In this document: piece after piece, positions 16,867 through 24,950 of the stretch | Numbering within the stretch: the stretch's first letter is position 1 | How the letters are laid out: every line of letters begins with the position of its first letter | NCBI RefSeq assembly: GCF_001984055.1 | Contig: NZ_LYVO01000013.1 | Location: 1 to 64,000, forward strand | DNA length: 64,000 nt | Reading direction: 5' to 3' | Origin: Variovorax sp. KK3 | Lineage (GTDB): Bacteria; Pseudomonadota; Gammaproteobacteria; Burkholderiales; Burkholderiaceae_C | Made by a program: the position numbers and the translations under genes | The notes under the pieces: generated by a model | What the model saw: only the letters and a program-made list of their open reading frames with translations | Databases searched by the model: none | Told to the model about the DNA's origin: nothing

Positions 16867-16929
16867 CTTGCCCGTCGCGGCGGAGTATCGTGAGCGGCAA
16901 CCCGCCGCAGCCCCACGATCGCTTGCGTT

Positions 16930-16950
16930 AATTCTCCAACTGGTTAAATT
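16930..16950. promoter_or_regulatory. Operator-like repeat at the TetR gene promoter
   Basis: Arms AATT and AATT enclose TCTCC-type and TGGTT-type half-sites (AATTCTCC ... GGTTAAATT), ending 7 bases before the TetR ATG and overlapping a possible -10 box (TTAAAT). It matches the repeat in front of the downstream operon at 14 of 20 positions by eye. Confidence 0.5.
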
Positions 16951-16957
16951 CCGCCCC

Positions 16958-17605
16958 ATGAAAGCCCCACCCCCAGAGGTCGCGGAACCGCGCTCGCGCG
17001 ATGCCGACCGCTCACAGCTCGCGATCCTCGATTCGGCCCGCGACGAATTCGCGCAACGCGGCCTCGCCGGCGCGCGCATGGACAGCATCGCCGAGCGCGC
17101 AGGGCTCAACAAACGCCTGATCTACTACTACTTCGGCAGCAAGGACGACTTGTTCCTCGCCGTCCTGGAGCGCACCTACGCCGACATCCGCGATGCCGAG
17201 CAGCAATTGCACCTGGACGAGGTCGAGCCGGTCGAAGCCATCCGCCGGCTGGTCTCCTTCACCTGGCACTACTACCTCGACCATCCTGAGTTCATTACGC
17301 TCCTGAACAGCGAGAACCTGCACCGCGCGGCGCATCTCAAGCGCTCCGAACGCATCCAGGACATGAACTCGCCGCTGGTCCAGTTGCTCGACGGCGTGCT
17401 CGAGCGCGGCCGGCGCGACAAGCTGTTCCGCGCCGGCATCGATCCGGTGCAGCTCTACATCTCGATCGCCGCGCTCTGCTACTTCTACCTGTCGAACAAC
17501 GACACGCTGTCGGCCATCTTCGGCCGCAACCTGCGCGCCCCGAAGGCCATGGCGCAGCGCCTGTCGCACATGACCGACCTAGTGCTCGGCTACGTGCTCC
17601 ACTGA
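16958..17605 (+). CDS. TetR-family regulator, probable repressor of the adjacent catabolic operon
   Basis: A 215-residue regulator. The helix-turn-helix is at about residues 36-56 (MDSIAERAGLNKRLIYYYFG), followed by a helical ligand domain with an aromatic-rich segment (SFTWHYYLDHPEF). An upstream in-frame ATG gives 30 extra residues that do not fit TetR, so MKAPPPEVAE is taken as the start. It lies immediately before the Bug-to-isomerase operon on the same strand. Related inverted repeats lie at its own promoter and at the operon promoter, supporting self-repression and operon control. The inducer is unknown. Confidence 0.88.
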   Translation: MKAPPPEVAEPRSRDADRSQLAILDSARDEFAQRGLAGARMDSIAERAGLNKRLIYYYFGSKDDLFLAVLERTYADIRDAEQQLHLDEVEPVEAIRRLVSFTWHYYLDHPEFITLLNSENLHRAAHLKRSERIQDMNSPLVQLLDGVLERGRRDKLFRAGIDPVQLYISIAALCYFYLSNNDTLSAIFGRNLRAPKAMAQRLSHMTDLVLGYVLH

Positions 17606-17631
17606 TACGGGTATCTCCTAAGGCCGGCCCG

Positions 17632-17661
17632 TTGACGGGCCAGCGAGCGCATTCCTAGAAT
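17632..17661 (+). promoter_or_regulatory. Sigma70-type promoter of the catabolic operon
   Basis: TTGACG (17632-17637) and TAGAAT (17656-17661) are separated by 18 bases, close to consensus. Transcription would start near 17668, inside the inverted repeat that follows. Confidence 0.7.
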
Positions 17662-17665
17662 CGAT

Positions 17666-17685
17666 AATTCACTTAATGGTGAATT
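17666..17685. promoter_or_regulatory. Operator-like inverted repeat at the operon start site
   Basis: Perfect arms AATTCAC and GTGAATT around 6 bases, starting 5 bases after the -10 box. A regulator bound here would block initiation; the adjacent TetR protein is the natural candidate. Confidence 0.6.
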
Positions 17686-17757
17686 GCTGGCCGACATTTG
17701 GCCGGCTGCATCCGGTTCTGCATTCGCGATCGAAGCTCACCCTCAGGAGACACTCAC

Positions 17758-18732
17758 GTGCCACGCACCACCCGCCGCCACGCCCTCATCGCCGCCATGG
17801 CCCTCTGCACCGCGCTGGGTGCGAGCGCACAGAACGGCTATCCGAACAAGCCGATCCGCGTGATCGTGCCTTTCGCCGCGGGCAGCACCACCGACATCAT
17901 TGCCCGCGCCATCGCCGACAAGATGGGCACGAGCATGGGCCAGACGCTGGTCATCGACAACCGCGGCGGCGCCAGCGGCACCATCGGCCAGCAAGCCGTG
18001 GCTACGGCCGCGCCGGACGGCTACACGATCATGATCCACTCGTCGTCGCACACGGTCAGCCCCTCGACCTTCGCCAAGCTGCCCTTCGACACGGTCGGCG
18101 ACTTCGCCGGCATCACGCCGATCTCGTCCCTGCCCAACGCGCTGGTGATCTCGCCATCGAAGAACATCAAGACGCTCAAGGACCTGGTCGCCACCGCCAA
18201 GGCCAAGCCCGGCACCGTCAACTTCGCCTCCGCCGGCCAAGGCAGTGCCACGCACCTGAACGCCGAGAAGTTCAAGATGGCCGCCAACATCGACGCGACC
18301 AACATCCCCTTCAAGGGCTCGGCCGAGGCCGTGACCGAGGTGCTTTCGGGCCGCGTCGACTACTACTTCTCGCCCATCGCACCGGTCATCGGCCAGATCA
18401 AGGACGGCCAGCTGCTGGCCCTGGCCGTGGGCTCGCCCAAGCGCGCGGCCGCACTGCCGGACGTGCCCACCACCGCCGAGGCCGGCGTCCCCGGCTCCGA
18501 GTTCAACTTCTGGATCGGGATGATGGCGCCGGCCAAGACGCCGCGCGACATCGTCAACCGCCTGCACGACGAGGTGGCGAAGGCGCTCGCCAGCCCCGAG
18601 GTGAAAGAGCGCTTCCTCAAGCTGGGCGCCGATGCCTGGACGCTCAAGCCCGAGCAGTTTGACGCCTACATCAAGGAAGAAATCACCAGCAACGCCAAGC
18701 TGGTGAAAGCCGCCGGCCTCACGCCGCAATGA
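17758..18732 (+). CDS. Bug/TctC-family periplasmic binding protein (first of the operon)
   Basis: A 324-residue extracytoplasmic solute receptor of the tripartite tricarboxylate transporter class. A signal peptide occupies about residues 1-28, and the mature start shows YPNKPIRVIVPFAAGSTTDIIAR, the family's first ligand loop, followed by VIDNRGGASGTIG. Bug proteins usually bind a carboxylate through the loops around the PFAAG and RGGAS regions. The GTG start has AGGAGA 7 bases upstream, better than alternatives further up. It is the operon's promoter-proximal gene; the membrane subunits are encoded much further down with a second Bug gene. Confidence 0.92.
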   Translation: MPRTTRRHALIAAMALCTALGASAQNGYPNKPIRVIVPFAAGSTTDIIARAIADKMGTSMGQTLVIDNRGGASGTIGQQAVATAAPDGYTIMIHSSSHTVSPSTFAKLPFDTVGDFAGITPISSLPNALVISPSKNIKTLKDLVATAKAKPGTVNFASAGQGSATHLNAEKFKMAANIDATNIPFKGSAEAVTEVLSGRVDYYFSPIAPVIGQIKDGQLLALAVGSPKRAAALPDVPTTAEAGVPGSEFNFWIGMMAPAKTPRDIVNRLHDEVAKALASPEVKERFLKLGADAWTLKPEQFDAYIKEEITSNAKLVKAAGLTPQ

Positions 18733-18762
18733 CCCGCAACCCCTGTTCATCGATCACCTGAC

Positions 18763-19938
18763 ATGGCCACCCAACGACTCGGACTCATCATGCACGGCGT
18801 CACCGGACGCATGGGCATGAACCAGCACCTCATCCGCTCCATCTGCGCCATCCGCGCGCAGGGCGGCGTCACCCTTTCCAACGGCGATCGGGTCATGCCC
18901 GACCCGATCCTGATCGGCCGCAACGCCGAGAAGATCGAAGCGCTGGCCAAGGCCCACGGCATCGATCGCTGGGGCACCGATCTCGACGAAGCGCTTTCCA
19001 ACCCGGACGACACCGTCTTCTTCGACGCCGGCACCACGCAGATGCGCCCCACCCTGCTGGCCAAGGCCATCCGCGCGGGCAAGCACGTCTACTGCGAGAA
19101 GCCCATCGCGACCAACCTCAACGAGGCCGTGGAAATCGCGCGCCTCGCGCAAGAAGCCGAGAGGACCCGCGGCCTCAAGCACGGCGCCGTGCAGGACAAG
19201 CTCTTCCTGCCCGGCCTGCGCAAACTCGACATGCTGCGCCGCGCCGGCTTCTTCGGCCGCATGCTCAGCGTGCGCCTGGAGTTCGGCTACTGGGTGTTCG
19301 AAGGCGACCTGCAGCCGATCCAGCGGCCATCGTGGAACTACCGCCAGGAAGACGGCGGCGGGATGATCCTCGACATGATGTGCCACTGGCGCTATGTGCT
19401 GGACAACCTGTTCGGCGAGGTGAAGTCGGTGTCCTGCCTGGGCGCCACCCACATCCCGACGCGCTGGGACGAAGCCGGCAAGCCCTACGAGGCCACGGCC
19501 GACGACGCCGCCTACGCCACCTGCGAACTGACGGGCCACAACGGCGAACCGGTGATCGCGCAGCTCAACATGAGCTGGGTGACCCGCGTGCGCCGCGACG
19601 ACCTGGTGACCTTCCACGTCGACGGCACCGATGGCTCCGCGGTGGCCGGGCTGTCGTCCTGCCGCGCGCAATCGCGCGTCGCCACGCCGCGCCCGGTGTG
19701 GAACCCCGACGAGAAGCAGACGATGAACTTCTTCGACCAGTGGCAGGAGATCCCCGACTCGCAGGTCTACGACAACGGCTTCAAGCTGCAGTGGGAGCAC
19801 TTCATCCGCCACGTGGTGGAAGACGCGCCGTACAAGTGGACGCTGCCCGAAGGCGCCAAGGGCGTGCAGTTGGTCGAAGCCGCGCTGGCGAGCTGGAAGG
19901 AACGTCGCTGGATCGACGTGCCGGCGCTCAAGGTCTGA
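18763..19938 (+). CDS. Gfo/Idh/MocA-family oxidoreductase
   Basis: A 391-residue NAD(P)-dependent dehydrogenase of the type acting on sugars, inositols and related polyols. The Rossmann start reads LIMHGVTGRMG (about residues 8-18), and the family's EKP is at 112-114 (HVYCEKPIATN), whose Lys normally helps catalysis. The substrate-side domain contains DMMCHWRYVLDNLFG. Within the operon it would oxidise a hydroxyl to a ketone as an early step (inference). It follows the Bug gene by 30 bases and precedes the DUF993 gene by 13. The specific substrate cannot be read from sequence. Confidence 0.88.
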   Translation: MATQRLGLIMHGVTGRMGMNQHLIRSICAIRAQGGVTLSNGDRVMPDPILIGRNAEKIEALAKAHGIDRWGTDLDEALSNPDDTVFFDAGTTQMRPTLLAKAIRAGKHVYCEKPIATNLNEAVEIARLAQEAERTRGLKHGAVQDKLFLPGLRKLDMLRRAGFFGRMLSVRLEFGYWVFEGDLQPIQRPSWNYRQEDGGGMILDMMCHWRYVLDNLFGEVKSVSCLGATHIPTRWDEAGKPYEATADDAAYATCELTGHNGEPVIAQLNMSWVTRVRRDDLVTFHVDGTDGSAVAGLSSCRAQSRVATPRPVWNPDEKQTMNFFDQWQEIPDSQVYDNGFKLQWEHFIRHVVEDAPYKWTLPEGAKGVQLVEAALASWKERRWIDVPALKV

Positions 19939-19951
19939 GGCGGGCACTGCC

Positions 19952-21142
19952 ATGGCCCTGACCCTGACGCTTCCCTCCGCCACCGGCGGCGGCCTCGCGC
20001 CCTACACGCTGCGCGGCACGACCCCGGTCAAGCCACCTGCAGGCGTGAAATTCGATCGCATCGCCTACTCGGCCGCGCACGTGGTCGCCGACCCGCTGGC
20101 GGCCATCGACCCCTGGCTGCAATGCGCCGTCGATTGGGACGCCACCATCGCCTACCGGCGCCACCTGTGGTCGCTGGGCCTGGGCGTGGCCGAGGCCATG
20201 GACACTGCCCAGCGCGGCATGGGCCTGGACTGGCCGACCTCCCTCGAGCTGATCCGCCGCTCGCTCGACGCCGCGAAAGACGTGCCTGGCGCCTTCGTCG
20301 CATCGGGTTGCGGCACCGACCACCTGAGCCTGGTCGACGTGAAGAGCGTCGATGACGTGATCCGCGCCTATGAAGCGCAGATGGAAGCCATCGAGGCGCT
20401 GGGCGGCAAGCTGATCGTGATGGCCAGCCGCGCGCTGGCGCATGTTGCAAAAGGCCCGGCCGACTACGAGCGCGTGTACGACCGCATCCTGCGCCAGGCG
20501 AAGCAGCCGGTGGTGCTGCACTGGCTCGGCGACATGTTCGACCCCGCGCTGGCCGGCTACTGGGGCACGAAGAACGTCGATGCCGCCATGGACACGGCGC
20601 TGGGCATCATCGCCGCCCACCCGCACAAGGTCGACGGCATCAAGATCTCGCTGCTCGACAAGGACAAGGAGATCGCGATGCGCCGCCGCCTGCCACAGGG
20701 CGTGCGCATGTACACGGGCGACGACTTCAACTACGCGGAGCTGATCGCCGGCGACGGCTTCGGCGACGAGATCACGCACGGCCAAAGCGACGCGCTTCTG
20801 GGCATCTTCGACGCGATCGCGCCAGCCGCGAGCGCAGCCCTGGGCGAACTCGCGCAGGGCAACACGGAGAAGTTCCATGCCATCCTCGGCCCGACCGTCC
20901 CGCTGTCGCGCCACATCTTCGCGGCGCCCACGCGCTTCTACAAAACCGGCGTGGTGTTCATGGCCTGGCTCAATGGCCACCAGAAGCACTTCACGATGGT
21001 GGGCGGCCAGCAGAGCACGCGCTCGCTGCCGCACTTGGCCGAACTGTTCCGGCTGGCCGACCAGGCCAACCTGCTCGAGCAGCCGGAGCTCGCGGTGGCG
21101 CGGATGAAGACGCTGCTGGCGCTGCACGGCGTCGAGGCCTGA
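19952..21142 (+). CDS. DUF993 family protein (TIM-barrel, DHDPS-like)
   Basis: A 396-residue protein recognised as DUF993, a family related to dihydrodipicolinate synthase and of unknown reaction. Features include DRIAYSAAHVVADPL, WDATIAYRRHLWSLGLGVAEAMDTAQRGMG interrupted (the segment near residues 63-90), VVLHWLGDMFDP and DGIKISLLD, where the Lys of the last is placed like the Schiff-base Lys of class I aldolases. The function could be an aldolase, hydratase or isomerase step following oxidation. It is tightly packed between the dehydrogenase and the epimerase-like gene, so it belongs to the same pathway. Confidence 0.8.
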   Translation: MALTLTLPSATGGGLAPYTLRGTTPVKPPAGVKFDRIAYSAAHVVADPLAAIDPWLQCAVDWDATIAYRRHLWSLGLGVAEAMDTAQRGMGLDWPTSLELIRRSLDAAKDVPGAFVASGCGTDHLSLVDVKSVDDVIRAYEAQMEAIEALGGKLIVMASRALAHVAKGPADYERVYDRILRQAKQPVVLHWLGDMFDPALAGYWGTKNVDAAMDTALGIIAAHPHKVDGIKISLLDKDKEIAMRRRLPQGVRMYTGDDFNYAELIAGDGFGDEITHGQSDALLGIFDAIAPAASAALGELAQGNTEKFHAILGPTVPLSRHIFAAPTRFYKTGVVFMAWLNGHQKHFTMVGGQQSTRSLPHLAELFRLADQANLLEQPELAVARMKTLLALHGVEA

Positions 21143-21164
21143 ACCACGACACGGGGAATCGCAC

Positions 21165-22187
21165 ATGCCATTGCCCGACCGCATCGACGACCTCGAACAG
21201 CTCGAAGAACTGCTGTCCCGCCCATCCGACGCGCTTGCGCAGACGCTCGGGCAAGTCGACGGCGACATCCTCGTGCTGGGCGTCGGCGGCAAGATGGGTC
21301 CGTCGCTCGCCCGCATGGCGAAGCGGGCGGGCCCCGGGCGCCGCGTGATCGGCGTGGCGCGCTTCTCCGAGCAAGGGCTGCGCGAACGGCTCGAAGCCCA
21401 GGGCATCGACTGCATCGAAGCCGACCTGCTGTCGCGCGACGCGCTGGCGGCGCTGCCGGATGCGCCCAACGTCGTTTTCATGGCCGGGCGCAAGTTCGGC
21501 TCGGCCGGCAGCGAATGGCTGACCTGGGCGATGAACGGCCACGTGCCGGCGCTGGTGGCCGAGCGATACCGCGGGTCGCGCATCGTGGCCTTCTCGACCG
21601 CCTGCGTGTACCCCTTCGCCGACGTGCGCGGGCCGGGCGCGCGCGAAGAGGTGCCGCCCACGCCGCCGCCGGGCGAATACGCGAACTCCTGCGTCGCGCG
21701 CGAGCGGCTCTTCGAGCATTTCTCGCATCTGCACGGCACGCCGGGGCGGCTGATCCGGCTGTCCTATGCCATCGACATGCGTTACGGCGTGCTGCACGAC
21801 CTGGCGCAAAAGCTCGTCGCGCGCGAGCCCATCGACTTGGCCATGGGCCACGCCAACATCATCTGGCAGGGCGAAGCCAACGACTGGACACTGCGCGCGC
21901 TCGCGCACTGCGATACGCCGACCTCGCCGCTCAACTTGAGCGGCCCTGCCATCTCGATCCGCGAGGCCGCCGAAGGCCTGGCCGAGCGCTTGGGCGTGGC
22001 GCCGGTCTTCACCGGCCGCCCCGCCGACACCGCCTGGCTCATCGACTGCTCGCGTGCATTCGCACTGTTCGGCCCGCAGCAGATCGAGCTGCGCCGCATG
22101 CTCGACTGGACCGCCGACTGGGTCGGCCGCGGCAAGGCCAGCCTGAACAAGCCCACGCATTTCGAGGCGCGAGACGGCCGCTACTGA
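21165..22187 (+). CDS. NAD-dependent epimerase/dehydratase-like protein
   Basis: A 340-residue extended short-chain dehydrogenase fold. The NAD-binding loop reads LGVGGKMG at 38-45, and FSTACVYP at 143-150 is the usual Ser/Thr active-site strand. The catalytic Tyr is Tyr172 in EYANSCVARE, but the residue four places later, Lys in active members, is Cys176. The protein may therefore use a different mechanism or have a binding role. It sits between DUF993 and the DHDPS-like gene with short gaps (22 and 19 bases) and a GGGGA ribosome site. Confidence 0.75.
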   Translation: MPLPDRIDDLEQLEELLSRPSDALAQTLGQVDGDILVLGVGGKMGPSLARMAKRAGPGRRVIGVARFSEQGLRERLEAQGIDCIEADLLSRDALAALPDAPNVVFMAGRKFGSAGSEWLTWAMNGHVPALVAERYRGSRIVAFSTACVYPFADVRGPGAREEVPPTPPPGEYANSCVARERLFEHFSHLHGTPGRLIRLSYAIDMRYGVLHDLAQKLVAREPIDLAMGHANIIWQGEANDWTLRALAHCDTPTSPLNLSGPAISIREAAEGLAERLGVAPVFTGRPADTAWLIDCSRAFALFGPQQIELRRMLDWTADWVGRGKASLNKPTHFEARDGRY

Positions 22188-22206
22188 TCCGACCCACAAC
22201 CCCGCC

Positions 22207-23274
22207 ATGCACCACGCCCAGATCCCGCCCGCCTCGCTCGCACTGCTGAAGCGCGGCACCGCGATCCCGGCGCACCTGCTGGCGCTGGACGCGAACCGCA
22301 GGCTCGACGAACGCCGCCAGCGCGCGATGAGCCGCTACTACCTCGACGCAGGCGCAGGCGGCCTGGCGGTGGGCGTGCACTCGACGCAGTTCGCGATCCG
22401 CGAGAAGGGCCTATACAAGTCCGTGCTCGAACTCGCGATGCAAGAGGCGCTGCATTGGGAGCCGCTCGATGGCCGGCGCCCGCTCTTCATGATCGCGGGC
22501 CTCGCCGGCCCGACCGCGCAGGCCACGGCCGAGGCCGAAACGGCCCTCTCGCTGGGTTACCACGCCGGCCTGCTGAGCCTGGCCGCGCTCAAGGGTGCCG
22601 ACGAAGACGCGCTCATCGCGCACTGCCGCGCCGTGGCCGAGGTCATGCCGCTGGTCGGCTTCTACCTGCAGCCGGCCGTTGGCGGCCTGCATCTTCCGGC
22701 CAGCTTCTGGCGCCGCTTCGCCGCGATCGACAACGTGGTCGCGATCAAGATGGCACCCTTCAACCGCTACCGCACGCTCGACGTGGTGCGTGGCGTCATC
22801 GAGGCCGGCGCCGAGAACCGGATCACGCTCTACACCGGCAACGACGACCACATCGTGCTGGACTTGCTGGCGCCCTTCACGCTGATGCGCGATGGACGGC
22901 CGGTCACGATGCGCATCCGCGGCGGCCTGCTGGGCCACTGGAGCGTGGGCACGCGCCGCGCCGTCGAGCTGCTGGCGCACATCCACCAGGCCATTTCGAA
23001 GGGCGAGGCACCGTCAGAGCTGTTGGCTCTCGACGCGCAGATTACCGACTGCAACGCCGCCTTGTTCGACGTCGCCCACGACTTCCACGGCTGCATCGCC
23101 GGTTGCCACGAGGTGCTGCGCCGCCAAGGCCTGCTCGAAGGCATCTGGTGCCTGGACACGAACGAAGGCCTGAGCCAAGGCCAGGCCGACGAGCTGACGC
23201 GCGTGCACGACGCGTACCCCCATCTGCACGACGACGACTTCGTCGCCAACCACCTGGCGCGCTGGCTCGGCTAG
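22207..23274 (+). CDS. DHDPS/NAL-family aldolase or dehydratase
   Basis: A 355-residue TIM-barrel of the dihydrodipicolinate synthase superfamily, which forms a Schiff base with 2-keto acids. The probable Schiff-base residue is Lys181 in NVVAIKMAP, and Tyr153 in FYLQPAVGG occupies the place of the catalytic Tyr. It is longer than DHDPS itself (about 290 residues) and lacks its lysine-pathway context, so an aldolase or dehydratase on a sugar-acid intermediate is more likely. The transporter genes follow after 66 bases, including a good AGGAGA site for the next gene. Confidence 0.82.
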   Translation: MHHAQIPPASLALLKRGTAIPAHLLALDANRRLDERRQRAMSRYYLDAGAGGLAVGVHSTQFAIREKGLYKSVLELAMQEALHWEPLDGRRPLFMIAGLAGPTAQATAEAETALSLGYHAGLLSLAALKGADEDALIAHCRAVAEVMPLVGFYLQPAVGGLHLPASFWRRFAAIDNVVAIKMAPFNRYRTLDVVRGVIEAGAENRITLYTGNDDHIVLDLLAPFTLMRDGRPVTMRIRGGLLGHWSVGTRRAVELLAHIHQAISKGEAPSELLALDAQITDCNAALFDVAHDFHGCIAGCHEVLRRQGLLEGIWCLDTNEGLSQGQADELTRVHDAYPHLHDDDFVANHLARWLG

Positions 23275-23340
23275 CGCGCCTTCCTGTTTCGAGCATTCCC
23301 GGCATCCGTTTCCCAGTCCAACTCATCCACAGGAGACACC

Positions 23341-24351
23341 ATGCAGAAGCGCCACCTGATTCGAAGCATCGCCCTTGCAGCCGCATGGGCCACGCTGGGC
23401 TCGCCCGCGCTGGCACAGGAATGGAAGCCTTCGCGGCCGGTCACGATCATCGTGCCCTGGGCCGCCGGCGGCTCCACCGACCAGGTGACGCGGGTGACGG
23501 CGGCCGAGATCGAGAAGACGCTCGGGCAGAAGGTGGTGATCGTCAACCAGCCCGGCGCCTCGGGCTCCATCGGCAGCAAGAGCGCGCTCGACGCGGCGAA
23601 GGACGGCTACACCTGGACGGCCGGCGCGGCCCAGGATCTGGGCTCCTACGAGACGCTGGGCATGCTGAAGACCAAGATCGCCGACTGGCACATCTTCCTC
23701 AACGTCGCCAATGTGCAGGTGATCGGCGTCAACGCCGGGGCGCCCTACAAGAACGCGAAGGAACTGCTCGACGCCATGAAGGCCAAGCCCGGGCAGATCA
23801 GCGTCGCCACCGCAGGGGTGACCTCGGCCGGCCACAACGCAATGGAGCTGATCGCGAAGAGCACCGGCGTGAAGTACCGCCACGTCACCTACGACGGAGG
23901 CAACCCGGCCGTGGTGGCCACCGTGGCCAACGAGACCGAGGTGACCACGCAGCTCGCCGTCGAGCAGGCCGACATGATCCGCGGCAAGCGCATCCGGCCG
24001 CTGGCCACCGTGAGCGACAAGGCGCTCGAGCTGGAGGGCTACGGCACCATCGAGCCGCTGTCGAAGACGCTCGACGGATTCAAGGCGCCGGCCAACTACT
24101 TCGGCATCTTCATTCCCAAGGGCGTGCCCGACGAGGTGGTGAAGACGGTCGAGAAGATCTGGGTCGACAACATCGCCAAGAGCGACGTGCTGAAGAAGTA
24201 CGCCACCAGCCGCGGCGCCCTCTTCGCGCCGCTGCACGGCGCCGAGGCCCAGGCCGCCGTCACGCCCGCCATCCAGGCCAACACCTGGCTGCTGTTCGAC
24301 AGCGGCAAGGCCAAGGTCTCGCCCGACACGCTGGGCATCGCGCGGCCGTGA
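23341..24351 (+). CDS. TctC/Bug-family binding protein of the tripartite transporter
   Basis: A 336-residue periplasmic receptor with a signal peptide (residues about 1-26, ending ALAQE) and the Bug ligand loops (VTIIVPWAAGGSTDQVTR, then VNQPGASGSIGSK). It is immediately followed by the two membrane subunits; its TGA overlaps the TctB GTG as GTGA. It is the likely cognate receptor, so the earlier Bug protein of the operon is either a second receptor for the same permease or specific for a related ligand. The substrate is probably an acid (family knowledge). Confidence 0.93.
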   Translation: MQKRHLIRSIALAAAWATLGSPALAQEWKPSRPVTIIVPWAAGGSTDQVTRVTAAEIEKTLGQKVVIVNQPGASGSIGSKSALDAAKDGYTWTAGAAQDLGSYETLGMLKTKIADWHIFLNVANVQVIGVNAGAPYKNAKELLDAMKAKPGQISVATAGVTSAGHNAMELIAKSTGVKYRHVTYDGGNPAVVATVANETEVTTQLAVEQADMIRGKRIRPLATVSDKALELEGYGTIEPLSKTLDGFKAPANYFGIFIPKGVPDEVVKTVEKIWVDNIAKSDVLKKYATSRGALFAPLHGAEAQAAVTPAIQANTWLLFDSGKAKVSPDTLGIARP

Positions 24352-24938
24352 GCACCGCCGAACACGCGTCGACGCAGGCGGAAGCCCACGCCGAGCTCGA
24401 AGCCGCCGCGGCCGCGGCGGCCGCACAGGAGCGCAAGACCTCGCCGCGCGCCGACCTCTGGCAGGCGCTGGGCTGGATCGTGTTCGGCATCGCCACCACC
24501 ATCGGCGCCCTGCGGATGGACCGGCTGGAGAAGCAGGACATCAATCCCTACACGGTGCCTGGCCTGCTGCCAGGCTTCCTGGGCGGGGCGATCGTCTTCT
24601 TCGGCCTGCTGATGCTGTGGCGCTCCTGGCGGCGACTCGCCGCACACCCGCACGTGCCGCATGCGCGCACGGCAGCCGATCGCGCCGAGACGAAGCGCAT
24701 GTGGACCGTGCTGGCGCTGTGCGTCGGCTTTGCCCTGGGCCTCGTCGGCCACGGCCTGCACTTCTGGGTGGCCGCGGCGCTGTTCGTCACCGTCACCATC
24801 AGCCTGCTGCAGTTCGCCGAGCGCGGCGCGAAGAACCAGCGTCTGCGCGGCCTGGCCTTCGCACTGGCCGTCGGCCTGGGCGCCGGCATCGTCATCACGC
24901 TGGTGTTCCAGGAGTTCTTCCTGGTCCGCCTGCCCTGA
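24348..24938 (+). CDS. TctB-family small membrane subunit
   Basis: A 196-residue protein. An Ala-rich N-terminal extension of about 35 residues is followed by four hydrophobic segments (ALGWIVFGIATTIGAL; GFLGGAIVFFGLLMLW; VLALCVGFALGLVGH; LAVGLGAGIVITLVF), the usual TctB topology. The GTG start overlaps the preceding stop as GTGA, so it is coupled. The extension may be cytoplasmic and is unusual for its length. TctB is the small permease subunit required alongside TctA. Confidence 0.88.
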   Translation: MSTAEHASTQAEAHAELEAAAAAAAAQERKTSPRADLWQALGWIVFGIATTIGALRMDRLEKQDINPYTVPGLLPGFLGGAIVFFGLLMLWRSWRRLAAHPHVPHARTAADRAETKRMWTVLALCVGFALGLVGHGLHFWVAAALFVTVTISLLQFAERGAKNQRLRGLAFALAVGLGAGIVITLVFQEFFLVRLP

Positions 24939-24950
24939 GGGAGGAACTTC

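Noticed and set aside
17626..17641. GGCCCGT-tg-ACGGGCC after the TetR gene as a terminator
   Set aside because: No T-run follows; it overlaps the operon's -35 box, so it is more likely incidental or regulatory.
22455..24347. A long open frame running through the DHDPS-like and Bug genes ahead of TctB
   Set aside because: Only the last 591 bases, from the GTG overlapping the Bug stop, encode a protein-like sequence (TctB); the rest is out-of-frame translation.
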